Assembly (NCBI GenBank): GCA_041487355.1
Contig: JBGPND010000274.1
Coordinates: forward strand, 1 to 6,119
Source of the DNA: JAMXLO01 sp041487355
GTDB lineage: Bacteria > Pseudomonadota > Alphaproteobacteria > Acetobacterales > Acetobacteraceae
DNA: 6,119 nucleotides
Direction: 5' to 3'
Positions 1-5,311 of this stretch are shown here, piece by piece (the stretch's first letter is position 1; each line of letters starts with the position of its first letter). Under the pieces are notes generated by a model. It was not told where the DNA came from. It ran no database searches and was given only the letters and a program-made list of their open reading frames with translations. The position numbers were made by a program, and so were the translations under genes.

Positions 1-168
1 CAACCGCCCGAATCAATGACCCTTGGTCAGCGCTCGCTTTTCCCGTCATGGCCGGGCTTGTCCCGGCCATCCGTCGTGGCACGGTGCCACCACTGATGGC
101 CGGGACAAGCCCGGCCATGACGGCGAGGGAGCGGCGACAAGAGTCAGCAGCAACAGCGGTTGGTATAA
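1..168. repeat. REPIN/MITE-like palindromic element, copy 1 (left end cut by window)
   Basis: This copy matches 1531-1698 at 166 of 168 positions, differing only at 90 (C here, T at 1620) and 155 (A here, G at 1685). It carries a perfect 28-bp inverted repeat (43-70 with 96-123). Each arm is itself a small hairpin, ATGGCCGGG-CTTGT-CCCGGCCAT on the left (48-70), so the layout is two REP-like palindromes facing each other. The spacer holds a further inverted repeat, GTGGCA-CGG-TGCCAC (76-90). The right end AGCGGTTGGTATAA (155-168) is one half of a terminal inverted repeat; the other half lies just off the window. It begins 14 bp past the stop codon of the minus-strand PEP-CTERM gene, so its hairpin may shape the 3' end of that transcript. 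No transposase is present; mobilisation in trans is inferred. Confidence 0.85.
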
Positions 169-182
169 CCCCCAGTACGGCG

Positions 183-884
183 CTACCCCGCGCGGGAATT
201 TTTGCGTCGCCGCAACACCGTCAGCCCCATCAACCCCGCGCCGAGCAACGCCATCGTGCCTGGCTCCGGCACATCCCGCACATCCGTCGCGCCTGTCACC
301 ATGGAGAGCTGGTCGATGGCGAACGGCTGTTTGTTGAAGTCGACGCTGAACTGGATCGACGCGATGTCGGCCGTGGCCTCGGTGATTCCGATGAAGATCG
401 CCGAACCGGGAGGGTCGTCAACGCCCTGCGAAAAGCCCGACTCCGACACCGTGCCCAGCAGCGTGTTGGCCGCGCTGTAGGCCGCAAGATGGGCCGTGTA
501 GACTGAGACGTTCCCCGGCTCGAAATTTGCCCCGGCCCCCTTCACTGGGCTATCGAACGAAATCACCAGCGGGAAAAACTCGCCCGTCGGCGCATACACC
601 AGATGCTCCCCGTCCGGGAAGCCGCCGCCAAAATCGAAGCCGGAGTCAAAGCGGGAGATGGTTGGGAACGGCGAAGGATAATCCAGCGTGGCAGTCACGC
701 CCCCGACCGAAGTCGCAGTCACCGGCAGGTTGTAGCGGATGTCCGAAGCGGGCCCGATCTGCCCCCAGTCGATGCTGTCATTCGCCGCGAGGCCAGCCCT
801 GGTCGTGACGAGGGTCGTCGCATGTACCGCGCCGGATAGGCCGATCGTCGCCACGCAGGCCAAGGCTGCCGTTCGAAACACCAT
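183..884 (-). CDS. PEP-CTERM sorting domain protein (233 aa), distal gene of pair
   Basis: Predicted secreted protein of unknown specific function. Residues 1-22 form a signal peptide (positive start, hydrophobic core, cleavage near VHA-T). The C-terminus has the PEP-CTERM layout: VPEPG at 205-209, a hydrophobic glycine-rich helix (MALLGAGLMGLTVL), then a basic RRRK cluster at 225-228 and a five-residue tail. In this family an exosortase in the inner membrane recognises the PEP motif and the protein is exported, often in bacteria with exopolysaccharide. The middle is rich in Gly, Ser, Thr and aromatic residues, with stretches such as GSAIFIGI and PFAIDQLSM that recur in PEP-CTERM proteins with a predicted beta-sandwich; that fold is inferred. 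The start is supported by GGAGG five bases upstream of ATG. It lies 18 bp after the other PEP-CTERM gene, so co-transcription is likely. The stop is 14 bp from repeat copy 1. Confidence 0.9.
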   Translation of the reverse strand: MVFRTAALACVATIGLSGAVHATTLVTTRAGLAANDSIDWGQIGPASDIRYNLPVTATSVGGVTATLDYPSPFPTISRFDSGFDFGGGFPDGEHLVYAPTGEFFPLVISFDSPVKGAGANFEPGNVSVYTAHLAAYSAANTLLGTVSESGFSQGVDDPPGSAIFIGITEATADIASIQFSVDFNKQPFAIDQLSMVTGATDVRDVPEPGTMALLGAGLMGLTVLRRRKNSRAG

Positions 885-902
885 TCCGTCCTCCGGGCGC
901 GC

Positions 903-1502
903 TTATCGCCGACGGCGAACCAGGCCGAGGCCGGTCGCGCCCATTCCCAGGATCATCATGCTGGCGGGCTCGGGGATCGCGTTCCGACCGACAAACGGGT
1001 CGAGATGCGCGACCTGGATGAAGGGAGAAAAGTCCGGATCGCCGTAGATTGGCACGAACCCACCGCTGTCGTTGTTGTTCGGGCTGAACGACACCGAATA
1101 ATGATGTCCGTTGTAATCCAATGACACCGTCAAGGCTGCGTTCTGGTCGTTGTAATATCCGGAGTCTTCAGACGCCGACGGGACAAACGACTCCACGGTC
1201 GAGTTGGGCGCGAGATCCTTGAGGCCAGGGCCGGTATTGCCGTAGTAGAAATTGCCGAACGGATACATGTTGTTCGCCGCGTAAGTCGGATCGGCGGGGA
1301 ACAGTGCCGCAAGCGGACTGGGGTCGGTCAGGAACACGTTGTGCAACGTGGCCCCGCTCAGGTTTTCGAGCGCCATGAGGCTGCCGCCGTTGTCGCTGGC
1401 CTCGTCGTAACTCGATAGAATCACGAAAAATGGCGCGGCTTGCGCCGGAACGATGGCGGCGGTGCCCAACAATGCCGCCAGCACTGCGGTGGACGGCTTC
1501 AT
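903..1502 (-). CDS. PEP-CTERM sorting domain protein (199 aa), proximal gene of pair
   Basis: Predicted secreted protein; I do not recognise its mature domain. Residues 1-22 are a signal peptide (MKPS start, hydrophobic core, AQA-A cleavage). The tail carries IPEPA at 176-180, a hydrophobic segment (MMILGMGATGLGLV) and a terminal RRRR, the tripartite PEP-CTERM sorting signal. The mature part is rich in Asn, Asp, Ser, Tyr and Phe, with an NNND run near the middle, and has only one Cys-free, acidic, low-lysine composition typical of surface proteins. ATG at 1502 has AGGAG nine bases upstream, a good ribosome binding site. Only 22 bp separate this start from repeat copy 2, so its promoter must lie within or beyond the element. 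The candidate AraC-type promoter near 1842-1905 would read through the element into this gene. No exosortase gene is in the window, so processing depends on one elsewhere. Confidence 0.9.
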   Translation of the reverse strand: MKPSTAVLAALLGTAAIVPAQAAPFFVILSSYDEASDNGGSLMALENLSGATLHNVFLTDPSPLAALFPADPTYAANNMYPFGNFYYGNTGPGLKDLAPNSTVESFVPSASEDSGYYNDQNAALTVSLDYNGHHYSVSFSPNNNDSGGFVPIYGDPDFSPFIQVAHLDPFVGRNAIPEPASMMILGMGATGLGLVRRRR

Positions 1503-1524
1503 CAGTGGCTTCTCCTGTCGGATG

Positions 1525-1698
1525 TAATACCAACCGCCCGAATCAATGACCCTTGGTCAGCGCTCGCTTTTCCCGTCATGGCCGGGCTTGTCCCGGCCAT
1601 CCGTCGTGGCACGGTGCCATCACTGATGGCCGGGACAAGCCCGGCCATGACGGCGAGGGAGCGGCGACAAGAGTCAGCAGCAACGGCGGTTGGTATAA
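1525..1698. repeat. REPIN/MITE-like palindromic element, copy 2 (complete)
   Basis: Complete 174-bp element in the same orientation as copy 1, at an exact offset of 1530 bp. The ends form a terminal inverted repeat: TAATACCAACCGCC at 1525-1538 and GGCGGTTGGTATAA at 1685-1698 (13 of 14 pair). Similarity between the arms continues inward (a TGACCCTTGGTC-like stretch on the left matches the reverse complement of the right), so the whole unit is an imperfect palindrome around the 28-bp perfect stem at 1573-1600 and 1626-1653. The change at 1620 turns a C-G pair in the small central stem into a T/G wobble. No clear target-site duplication was seen. It separates a signal-peptide-like remnant from the first PEP-CTERM gene. 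Both strands are open in several frames here, giving spurious MAGLVPAI-type peptides. Confidence 0.88.
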
Positions 1699-1792
1699 GC
1701 GACCGGCGAACGGCCGCACGAATTTCGCCCGGCCCAGCCAACAGCAGGAGCGCCGCGCCCGCGCCGTGCAATATCGCTGATTTAATCGCCAC
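1699..1792 (-). pseudogene. 5' remnant of a secreted-protein gene ending at repeat copy 2
   Basis: Starting at GTG 1792, the minus strand reads a signal-peptide-like sequence: a short lysine-containing N-region (VAIKS), a hydrophobic core (GAGAALLLLAG) and a cleavage-like GEIRAA, about 30 residues in all. AAAGGA lies six bases upstream of the GTG, a good ribosome binding site. The reading frame then runs straight into the terminal repeat of copy 2 and continues through it only as the generic repeat-derived peptide, stopping at 1502. I infer that a real gene started here and that its body was separated by the element or by a rearrangement at it. The alternatives are that the leader is chance or that the whole ~96-residue frame is expressed. 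An upstream ATG giving an 18-residue N-terminal extension (MVHHASW) is also open. The family of the lost gene cannot be determined. Confidence 0.4.
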
Positions 1793-1841
1793 AAAGATTC
1801 CTTTCGATACGGGATCAGTCCAGTGCCAGCTTGCATGATGC

Positions 1842-1870
1842 ACCATAGAGAAGGTCATTCCGCGCTGCTT
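1842..1870 (-). promoter_or_regulatory. Candidate activator-dependent promoter downstream of the AraC-type operator
   Basis: On the minus strand TATGGT (1847-1842) matches TATAAT at four of six bases. Seventeen bases upstream the -35 position (1870-1865) reads AAGCAG, which is not a consensus. The proximal operator half-site touches this -35 position, the arrangement expected where an AraC-type activator replaces a poor -35. The start of transcription would fall near 1835, about 43 bases before the GTG of the truncated secreted-protein frame. This is inferred from spacing only. Confidence 0.25.
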
Positions 1871-1905
1871 CCCATACCGTGCGGCAGGTAGTCCCATACA
1901 GTGCA
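1870..1905 (-). promoter_or_regulatory. Tandem direct repeat, probable AraC/XylS-type operator
   Basis: Two half-sites read on the minus strand as TGCACTGTATGGGA (1905-1892) and CGCACGGTATGGGA (1883-1870). They are identical at 12 of 14 positions and start exactly 22 bp apart, about two helical turns. AraC-family proteins carry two helix-turn-helix motifs per monomer and bind tandem direct repeats of about this period. The pattern TGCA-N6-GG is also close to the XylS half-site consensus as I remember it (TGCA-N6-GGNTA). The repeat lies in the gap directly after the AraC-family gene that ends at 1996, which makes that protein the natural candidate ligand. Binding is inferred. Confidence 0.5.
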
Positions 1906-1995
1906 AATCGAAGCGTTTATCCGAGTATTGCCAAGCTGAGTGTCGCCGCCTGGGATGCGTGCGGCTCGGCTGGCCAGCAGGTTCCAGCGGTCCGG

Positions 1996-2949
1996 TCAGG
2001 AATGAGGCTCGTCGCGTGACGTAATGCGCAGGTCGCCCGGCGTCGTGCCAAATGCATTCTGGAACGCACGATAGAAGGTGGACAGGCTGCTGAATCCCCA
2101 GGCGAAGGCGATGTCGATCACCGGGCGCGAAGGGCTGGCGAGCAGCGCCGCCCGACATTCCTCCAGCCGGCGGCGCAGCACGTAGCGGGCAAAGCTGGTG
2201 CCGGTCGGCTCGAACAACTGGTGCAGGGTACGCAGCGAGATGCCGAGCGCAGCGGCCACCATGGCAGGCGTCAGGTCGTGGACTGCGAGATGCCGGTCGG
2301 TGTGTCGTTTGACTTCGGCCAGCCGGCCGGCGCGCACCGCGTCCGGCTGGTCGTCGGCCGTCGCGCCGCAGGCGATGCCGACCAGCCGGGCCAGCGTGTC
2401 GACGACCGGCCCCATGGTCGCCTCGGAGATGGTGTCCCAATTCTGCGTCAGGGCATCGAGATAGCTGGCCGCGAGCGCGTCAACCCCGTGGCGCCCGGAC
2501 AGCCGCCGCAACAGCGGCCGCCCGAGCGCGGGGAGGTGCGGATCGAGCAGCATTTTCGGCAGCAGCCACGACTCGTCGGAATAGCGGCCGGCCGGCAGCG
2601 CCTCGAATGGGGCGTCGGCGTCGGCAATGATCAGATCGCCCGCGGAGCTGACAAACTCCTGGCCGCCGATCCTGAACCACACCCCGGCGCTGGATTCGCG
2701 ATAGACCCGGTAGCCGTCCCACTGCCGGTGCGCGATCTCGCGACTTTGGCGCATCGCGCGAAAGCCGTCCGAGTCAAAGCTGCAATTCAGCAATGGCCCA
2801 CTGGAGCGGGCGGAAAATCGCCCCTGGTAGGGACCCTCGGCATCCGGCAAGGGCTGCACCGAAATCGCCAGGGTGCTGAAAATTGTCGCGTTCCAGAAGT
2901 CCAGGCGGTGCTGTTCCGGCACGTCGTCTGTCGTGATGTGAAGCTGCAT
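1996..2949 (-). CDS. AraC-family transcriptional regulator (317 aa)
   Basis: DNA-binding regulator. The N-terminal ~180 residues resemble the AraC_binding_2 sensing domain (DVPEQHRLDFWNATI near the start, then WFRIGG and GDLIIADADAPFE, the cupin-like part). The C-terminal ~100 residues are a two-helix-turn-helix AraC domain: first motif LTPAMVAAALGISLRTLHQLF (about 226-246), second IDIAFAWGFSSLSTFYRAFQ followed by FGTTPGDLR (about 278-308), the family signature. I chose ATG 2949, with AGGGA nine bases upstream. A TTG at 2976 would add nine residues but its GGAGG is only one base away, too close. The effector is unknown. The gene reads toward a tandem repeat that looks like its operator and toward the secreted-protein genes, so control of that locus is inferred. 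Its own upstream region holds a 10-bp palindrome and weak half-site-like sequence. Confidence 0.93.
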   Translation of the reverse strand: MQLHITTDDVPEQHRLDFWNATIFSTLAISVQPLPDAEGPYQGRFSARSSGPLLNCSFDSDGFRAMRQSREIAHRQWDGYRVYRESSAGVWFRIGGQEFVSSAGDLIIADADAPFEALPAGRYSDESWLLPKMLLDPHLPALGRPLLRRLSGRHGVDALAASYLDALTQNWDTISEATMGPVVDTLARLVGIACGATADDQPDAVRAGRLAEVKRHTDRHLAVHDLTPAMVAAALGISLRTLHQLFEPTGTSFARYVLRRRLEECRAALLASPSRPVIDIAFAWGFSSLSTFYRAFQNAFGTTPGDLRITSRDEPHS

Positions 2950-3011
2950 ACGTCCCGTTCCCTGGTGGCTGGGCAAGCCTCCGCAGGCCGCCCGACCGGC
3001 TGAAAGCTGTT

Positions 3012-3046
3012 GTACGGTATCATGATCATGCCAGAACGGAAATGTC
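3012..3046. promoter_or_regulatory. Possible regulatory site in the gap upstream of the AraC gene
   Basis: The 198-bp gap 2950-3147 contains no recognisable gene. It does contain a perfect 10-bp palindrome, CATGATCATG (3021-3030), and on the plus strand GTACGGTAT (3012-3020) followed 22 bp later by GAACGGAAA (3034-3042). The first resembles the GCACGGTAT core of the stronger repeat at 1870-1905 (8 of 9). The second agrees less well. This could be an autoregulatory site for the AraC gene, or chance. Confidence 0.25.
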
Positions 3047-3147
3047 GTGGCCTACGTCTCGGCAGGCCGGGCAACCATCCACTTCGACGCCACTGTCAGC
3101 CGGTTGACCGGGACACGGGTTGATGCCGCGAACCCTATCGACATTGC

Positions 3148-3549
3148 GTGCATTGTAGTGGGTGCCAGTTCAGCCCGGGCAGCGGCGCCGCAAACGATTT
3201 CTCAACCATCCATGGTCCACGGTCAGCTATTGGCGCGGCCCGCACCGCGCCAGTCGGCCGGCCAACCCTGGCGCGCCTCGTTGTCGGACGATATTCTGCC
3301 GCGGTTATCATCCATCGTGCGCACGGCTTCCGGTTCGTCATATGCACGCTCGATCATGCGCCGGCGCATATCCACATCACGGGGGCGGGACAGGCGAAGA
3401 ACCATTTTCGTGGGCCAGACGGTGCGTCCGAGGTGATATACACTGTCGGCATCCGGCGATCGGCCCTGCGACGCCTGATCGCCGAGGTGGCCAAACGGCC
3501 TGACTTCTTCTTGCGGGAGTGGGAACGCATCCATGGCCGGCGTGACTGA
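3148..3549 (+). CDS. DUF4160 domain protein, start uncertain (133 aa as drawn)
   Basis: The conserved part covers about residues 50-133: VIIHRAHGFRFVI, then DHAPAHIHI (69-77) with the family's His-x-His, then VGIRRSALRRLIAEV and the end WERIHG. This matches the small DUF4160 family, usually some 80-100 residues, of unknown biochemical activity. The frame is open back to a GTG at 3148, which has no ribosome binding site, and the first ~49 residues look unlike the family. There is no ATG, GTG or TTG in frame between that GTG and the domain; where the family's initial MPT- would fall (3295) the codon is TCT. So the gene either has an odd extension, uses a non-standard start, or has lost its start. 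It overlaps the following DUF2442 gene by 17 bp, so the two are probably translated as a unit. DUF4160-DUF2442 pairs are common and sometimes listed as toxin-antitoxin-like; that role is unproven. Confidence 0.7.
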   Translation: MHCSGCQFSPGSGAANDFSTIHGPRSAIGAARTAPVGRPTLARLVVGRYSAAVIIHRAHGFRFVICTLDHAPAHIHITGAGQAKNHFRGPDGASEVIYTVGIRRSALRRLIAEVAKRPDFFLREWERIHGRRD

Positions 3550-3952
3550 CAGGCAACTCCGGTCCGCCGAGGCCCGCGGTCGCAGAATGCTCGCAACCGA
3601 GCCTCGTGCCGCCGCGGCGCAGTACGACCGGACCACGGGGGGGGTGATCGTCGATCTGGTCAACGGGTGCACCTATGCCTTTCCCGCGCAACTCGTGCAG
3701 GACCTGCACGGTGCCGGGCACGAGGACCTTGCGCGTGTCGAAGTCGAGGGGATGGGATTCAACCTGCATTGGCCGGCGCTCGACGTCGATCTTTACGTTC
3801 CGGCGCTGGTGTCCGGCATCTTTGGAACACGGGCCTGGATGACGCAAGAACGGGCCCGCATCGCCGGACACGCGGCGCCGACGGCGAAACCCGCGGCGCT
3901 GCCGGCGAACGGCACGCGCGGCTTGCTGTCCCGCAAGGCTGTTCACGCCTGA
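3533..3952 (+). CDS. DUF2442 domain protein (139 aa)
   Basis: Small protein with the DUF2442 pattern: a variable basic N-terminus (1-28), a strand-rich segment (VIVDLVNGCTYAFP, 38-51), the QLVQDL helix, and the hallmark GFNLHWPALDVDLYVPALVSG (75-95), then IFGTRAWM. The C-terminal ~35 residues are Ala, Pro and Gly rich and probably disordered. Many DUF2442 proteins end soon after the hallmark, so this is a longer form. ATG 3533 has GGGA about nine bases upstream and lies inside the end of the DUF4160 gene, indicating coupled translation. Proteins of this family are often partners of DUF4160 and have been proposed as antitoxin-like; function is not established. A run of eight G (3637-3644) sits inside the domain-coding part and could be a slippage site. 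Confidence 0.85.
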   Translation: MAGVTDRQLRSAEARGRRMLATEPRAAAAQYDRTTGGVIVDLVNGCTYAFPAQLVQDLHGAGHEDLARVEVEGMGFNLHWPALDVDLYVPALVSGIFGTRAWMTQERARIAGHAAPTAKPAALPANGTRGLLSRKAVHA

Positions 3953-4014
3953 CCGGCGCCCGAGTCAGCCAGCCCCCGGCGTGGTCGAACCCGCATGCGT
4001 CGCACCGCTCCTCC

Positions 4015-4042
4015 TTGCTTCTGGAGGCCGGAAAGCTACTTT
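4015..4042 (+). promoter_or_regulatory. Weak promoter candidate for hisS-prfA
   Basis: TTGCTT (4015-4020) and TACTTT (4037-4042) are separated by 16 bp and loosely fit an alphaproteobacterial sigma-70 promoter, three of six matches each. Transcription would start near 4049, about 27 bases before the GTG of hisS. It is the best candidate in the 123-bp gap, but readthrough from the DUF genes is equally possible. Confidence 0.22.
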
Positions 4043-4046
4043 CCGG
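4028..4046 (+). terminator. Perfect stem-loop between the DUF2442 gene and hisS
   Basis: CCGGAAAG-CTA-CTTTCCGG forms a perfect 8-bp stem with a 3-base loop, 75 bp past the DUF2442 stop and 29 bp before the hisS start. There is no following T-run, so a classic intrinsic terminator is doubtful. It could be a weak terminator of the DUF operon, a leader structure of hisS, or a palindromic protein site overlapping the candidate -10. Confidence 0.3.
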
Positions 4047-4075
4047 ACTCCCGGAAGATCGAAGCAGCAGAACCA

Positions 4076-5311
4076 GTGACTGACCTCCAACCCGCCCGCG
4101 GCACCCACGACCTGATCGGCGAGAACCAGCGCCGCCACCTCCACGTGGCGGACACCGCCCGCCGCGTCGCCGCCACCTACGGCTTCGACGAGTGGACCAC
4201 GCCCATTTTCGAGGACACCCAGGTGTTCTCCCGCACGCTGGGGGAAACCTCCGACGTGGTGATGAAGGAAATGTACAGCTTCGAGGACCGCGGCGGCGAG
4301 GCGATCACGCTGCGCCCCGAAGGCACCGCCGGCGTGTGCCGCGCCTTGGTGACCAACGGCCTCACCCAGTCGCTGCCGCAAAAAGTGTTCTACGCCGGGC
4401 CGATGTTCCGCTACGAACGGCCGCAGAAGGGGCGCTACCGGCAGTTCCACCAGATCGGCATCGAGCTGATCGGTCCCGCCGAACCGCTCGCCGATGCTGA
4501 GGTGATCGCCTGCGGCTGGGATATCCTCCAGGCCCTCGGCGTTGCCGGAGACACCGTGCTGGAGATCAACACGCTCGGCGACAAGGAAAGTCGGAATGCC
4601 TATCGCGACGCGCTGGTGGCGTATTTCACCGAGCACCAGGCGGCGCTGTCGGCCGACAGCCTGGCGCGGCTCGATCGCAATCCGTTGCGCATCCTCGACT
4701 CCAAGGATGAAGGCGACCGGCGCATCGTCGCCAACGCGCCCACCATCGCCGGCTACCTAAGCGAGCCGGCTGCCGCGTTCTATGCCCGCCTGCAGACGCA
4801 TCTGGAGCGCTTCGGCGTGCCATTTCGGGAAAACCCGCGCATCGTGCGCGGCCTCGACTATTACGGCCACACGGCGTTCGAATTCATCACCGGCAAGCTG
4901 GGCGCGCAGGGCACGGTGATGGCGGGCGGACGCTACGACGGCCTGGTCGAGGAGATGGGCGGCCCGCCCACGCCGGCCGTCGGCTGGGCCGCGGGCATCG
5001 AGCGCCTCGCCATGCTGCTGGACGCGCCGCCTTCCGCGCCGGCGACCGTCGCCGTGGTGCCAATCGGCGAAAGCGCGGAAGCCGCGGCGCTCACCGTGCT
5101 GCAGACCCTGCGGCATGCCGGCATCCGCGCCGAGATGACGTATCGCGGCAATCTGCGCCGGCGGATGGAACGGGCCAACCGCATCGGCGCGCGCGCCGCG
5201 GTGATCCTCGGTGATGACGACATCGCGCGCGGCGTGGCACAGGTGAAGGACCTCGCGACCGGCGAACAGGAGGCGGTGGCTCTGGCGGAGATCGCCGCGC
5301 GCCTCGGATGA
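4076..5311 (+). CDS. hisS: Histidyl-tRNA synthetase (411 aa)
   Basis: Cytoplasmic class II aminoacyl-tRNA synthetase that charges tRNA-His with histidine using ATP. All family motifs are present: PARGTHDL at 6-13; motif 1 region YGFDEWTTPIFE (35-46); TLRPEGTAG (78-86); motif 2 FRYERPQKGRYRQFHQIGIE (111-130) with its catalytic arginine; the histidine-specific RGLDYY (258-263) and AGGRYDGL (283-290); motif 3 GWAAGIERL (303-311). Residues from about 325 form the anticodon-binding domain. The length is normal. I chose GTG 4076 because MTDLQPARGTHDL fits the family N-terminus; the frame stays open upstream to 3995, but that extension is not family-like. The ribosome binding site is weak (GAAGCAGCAG). 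The stop overlaps the prfA start as ATGA, so the two are co-transcribed and probably translationally coupled. Confidence 0.97.
   Translation: MTDLQPARGTHDLIGENQRRHLHVADTARRVAATYGFDEWTTPIFEDTQVFSRTLGETSDVVMKEMYSFEDRGGEAITLRPEGTAGVCRALVTNGLTQSLPQKVFYAGPMFRYERPQKGRYRQFHQIGIELIGPAEPLADAEVIACGWDILQALGVAGDTVLEINTLGDKESRNAYRDALVAYFTEHQAALSADSLARLDRNPLRILDSKDEGDRRIVANAPTIAGYLSEPAAAFYARLQTHLERFGVPFRENPRIVRGLDYYGHTAFEFITGKLGAQGTVMAGGRYDGLVEEMGGPPTPAVGWAAGIERLAMLLDAPPSAPATVAVVPIGESAEAAALTVLQTLRHAGIRAEMTYRGNLRRRMERANRIGARAAVILGDDDIARGVAQVKDLATGEQEAVALAEIAARLG

Noticed and set aside
48..506. Plus-strand open frame over repeat copy 1 and the end of the PEP-CTERM gene
   Set aside because: The start is repeat-derived MAGLVPAI-type peptide and the rest is antisense to a well-supported gene.
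1512..1545. Outward promoter from the element end (TATTAC as -10 for the first PEP-CTERM gene)
   Set aside because: TTGATT is only 11 bp away and the properly spaced -35 is GGGTCA; the start of transcription would leave almost no leader.
1..1698. CRISPR-like repetition
   Set aside because: Only two repeat copies 1530 bp apart with genes between them; no short regular repeat-spacer units.
1440..1838. Plus-strand open frame across repeat copy 2
   Set aside because: Antisense to the signal peptide of a clear gene and then generic repeat peptide; no domain.
1969..1978. 10-bp palindrome GCTGGCCAGC just past the AraC stop
   Set aside because: No loop or T-run, so not a terminator; short GC-rich palindromes are expected at this composition.
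2221..3003. Long plus-strand frame opposite the AraC gene
   Set aside because: High-GC shadow; the minus strand encodes full AraC domain signatures.
3047..3436. Plus-strand frame before DUF4160
   Set aside because: No recognisable domain, weak start, and it overlaps the DUF4160 coding part in another frame. Its LSDDILPRL stretch was considered as a frameshifted DUF4160 start, but the in-frame SAAVIIHRAHGF fits better.
3223..3946. Minus-strand frames opposite the DUF4160-DUF2442 pair
   Set aside because: Arg/Pro-rich shadow translations without family features.
3965..4636. Minus-strand 223-residue frame opposite hisS
   Set aside because: Antisense shadow of a gene with all class II synthetase motifs.
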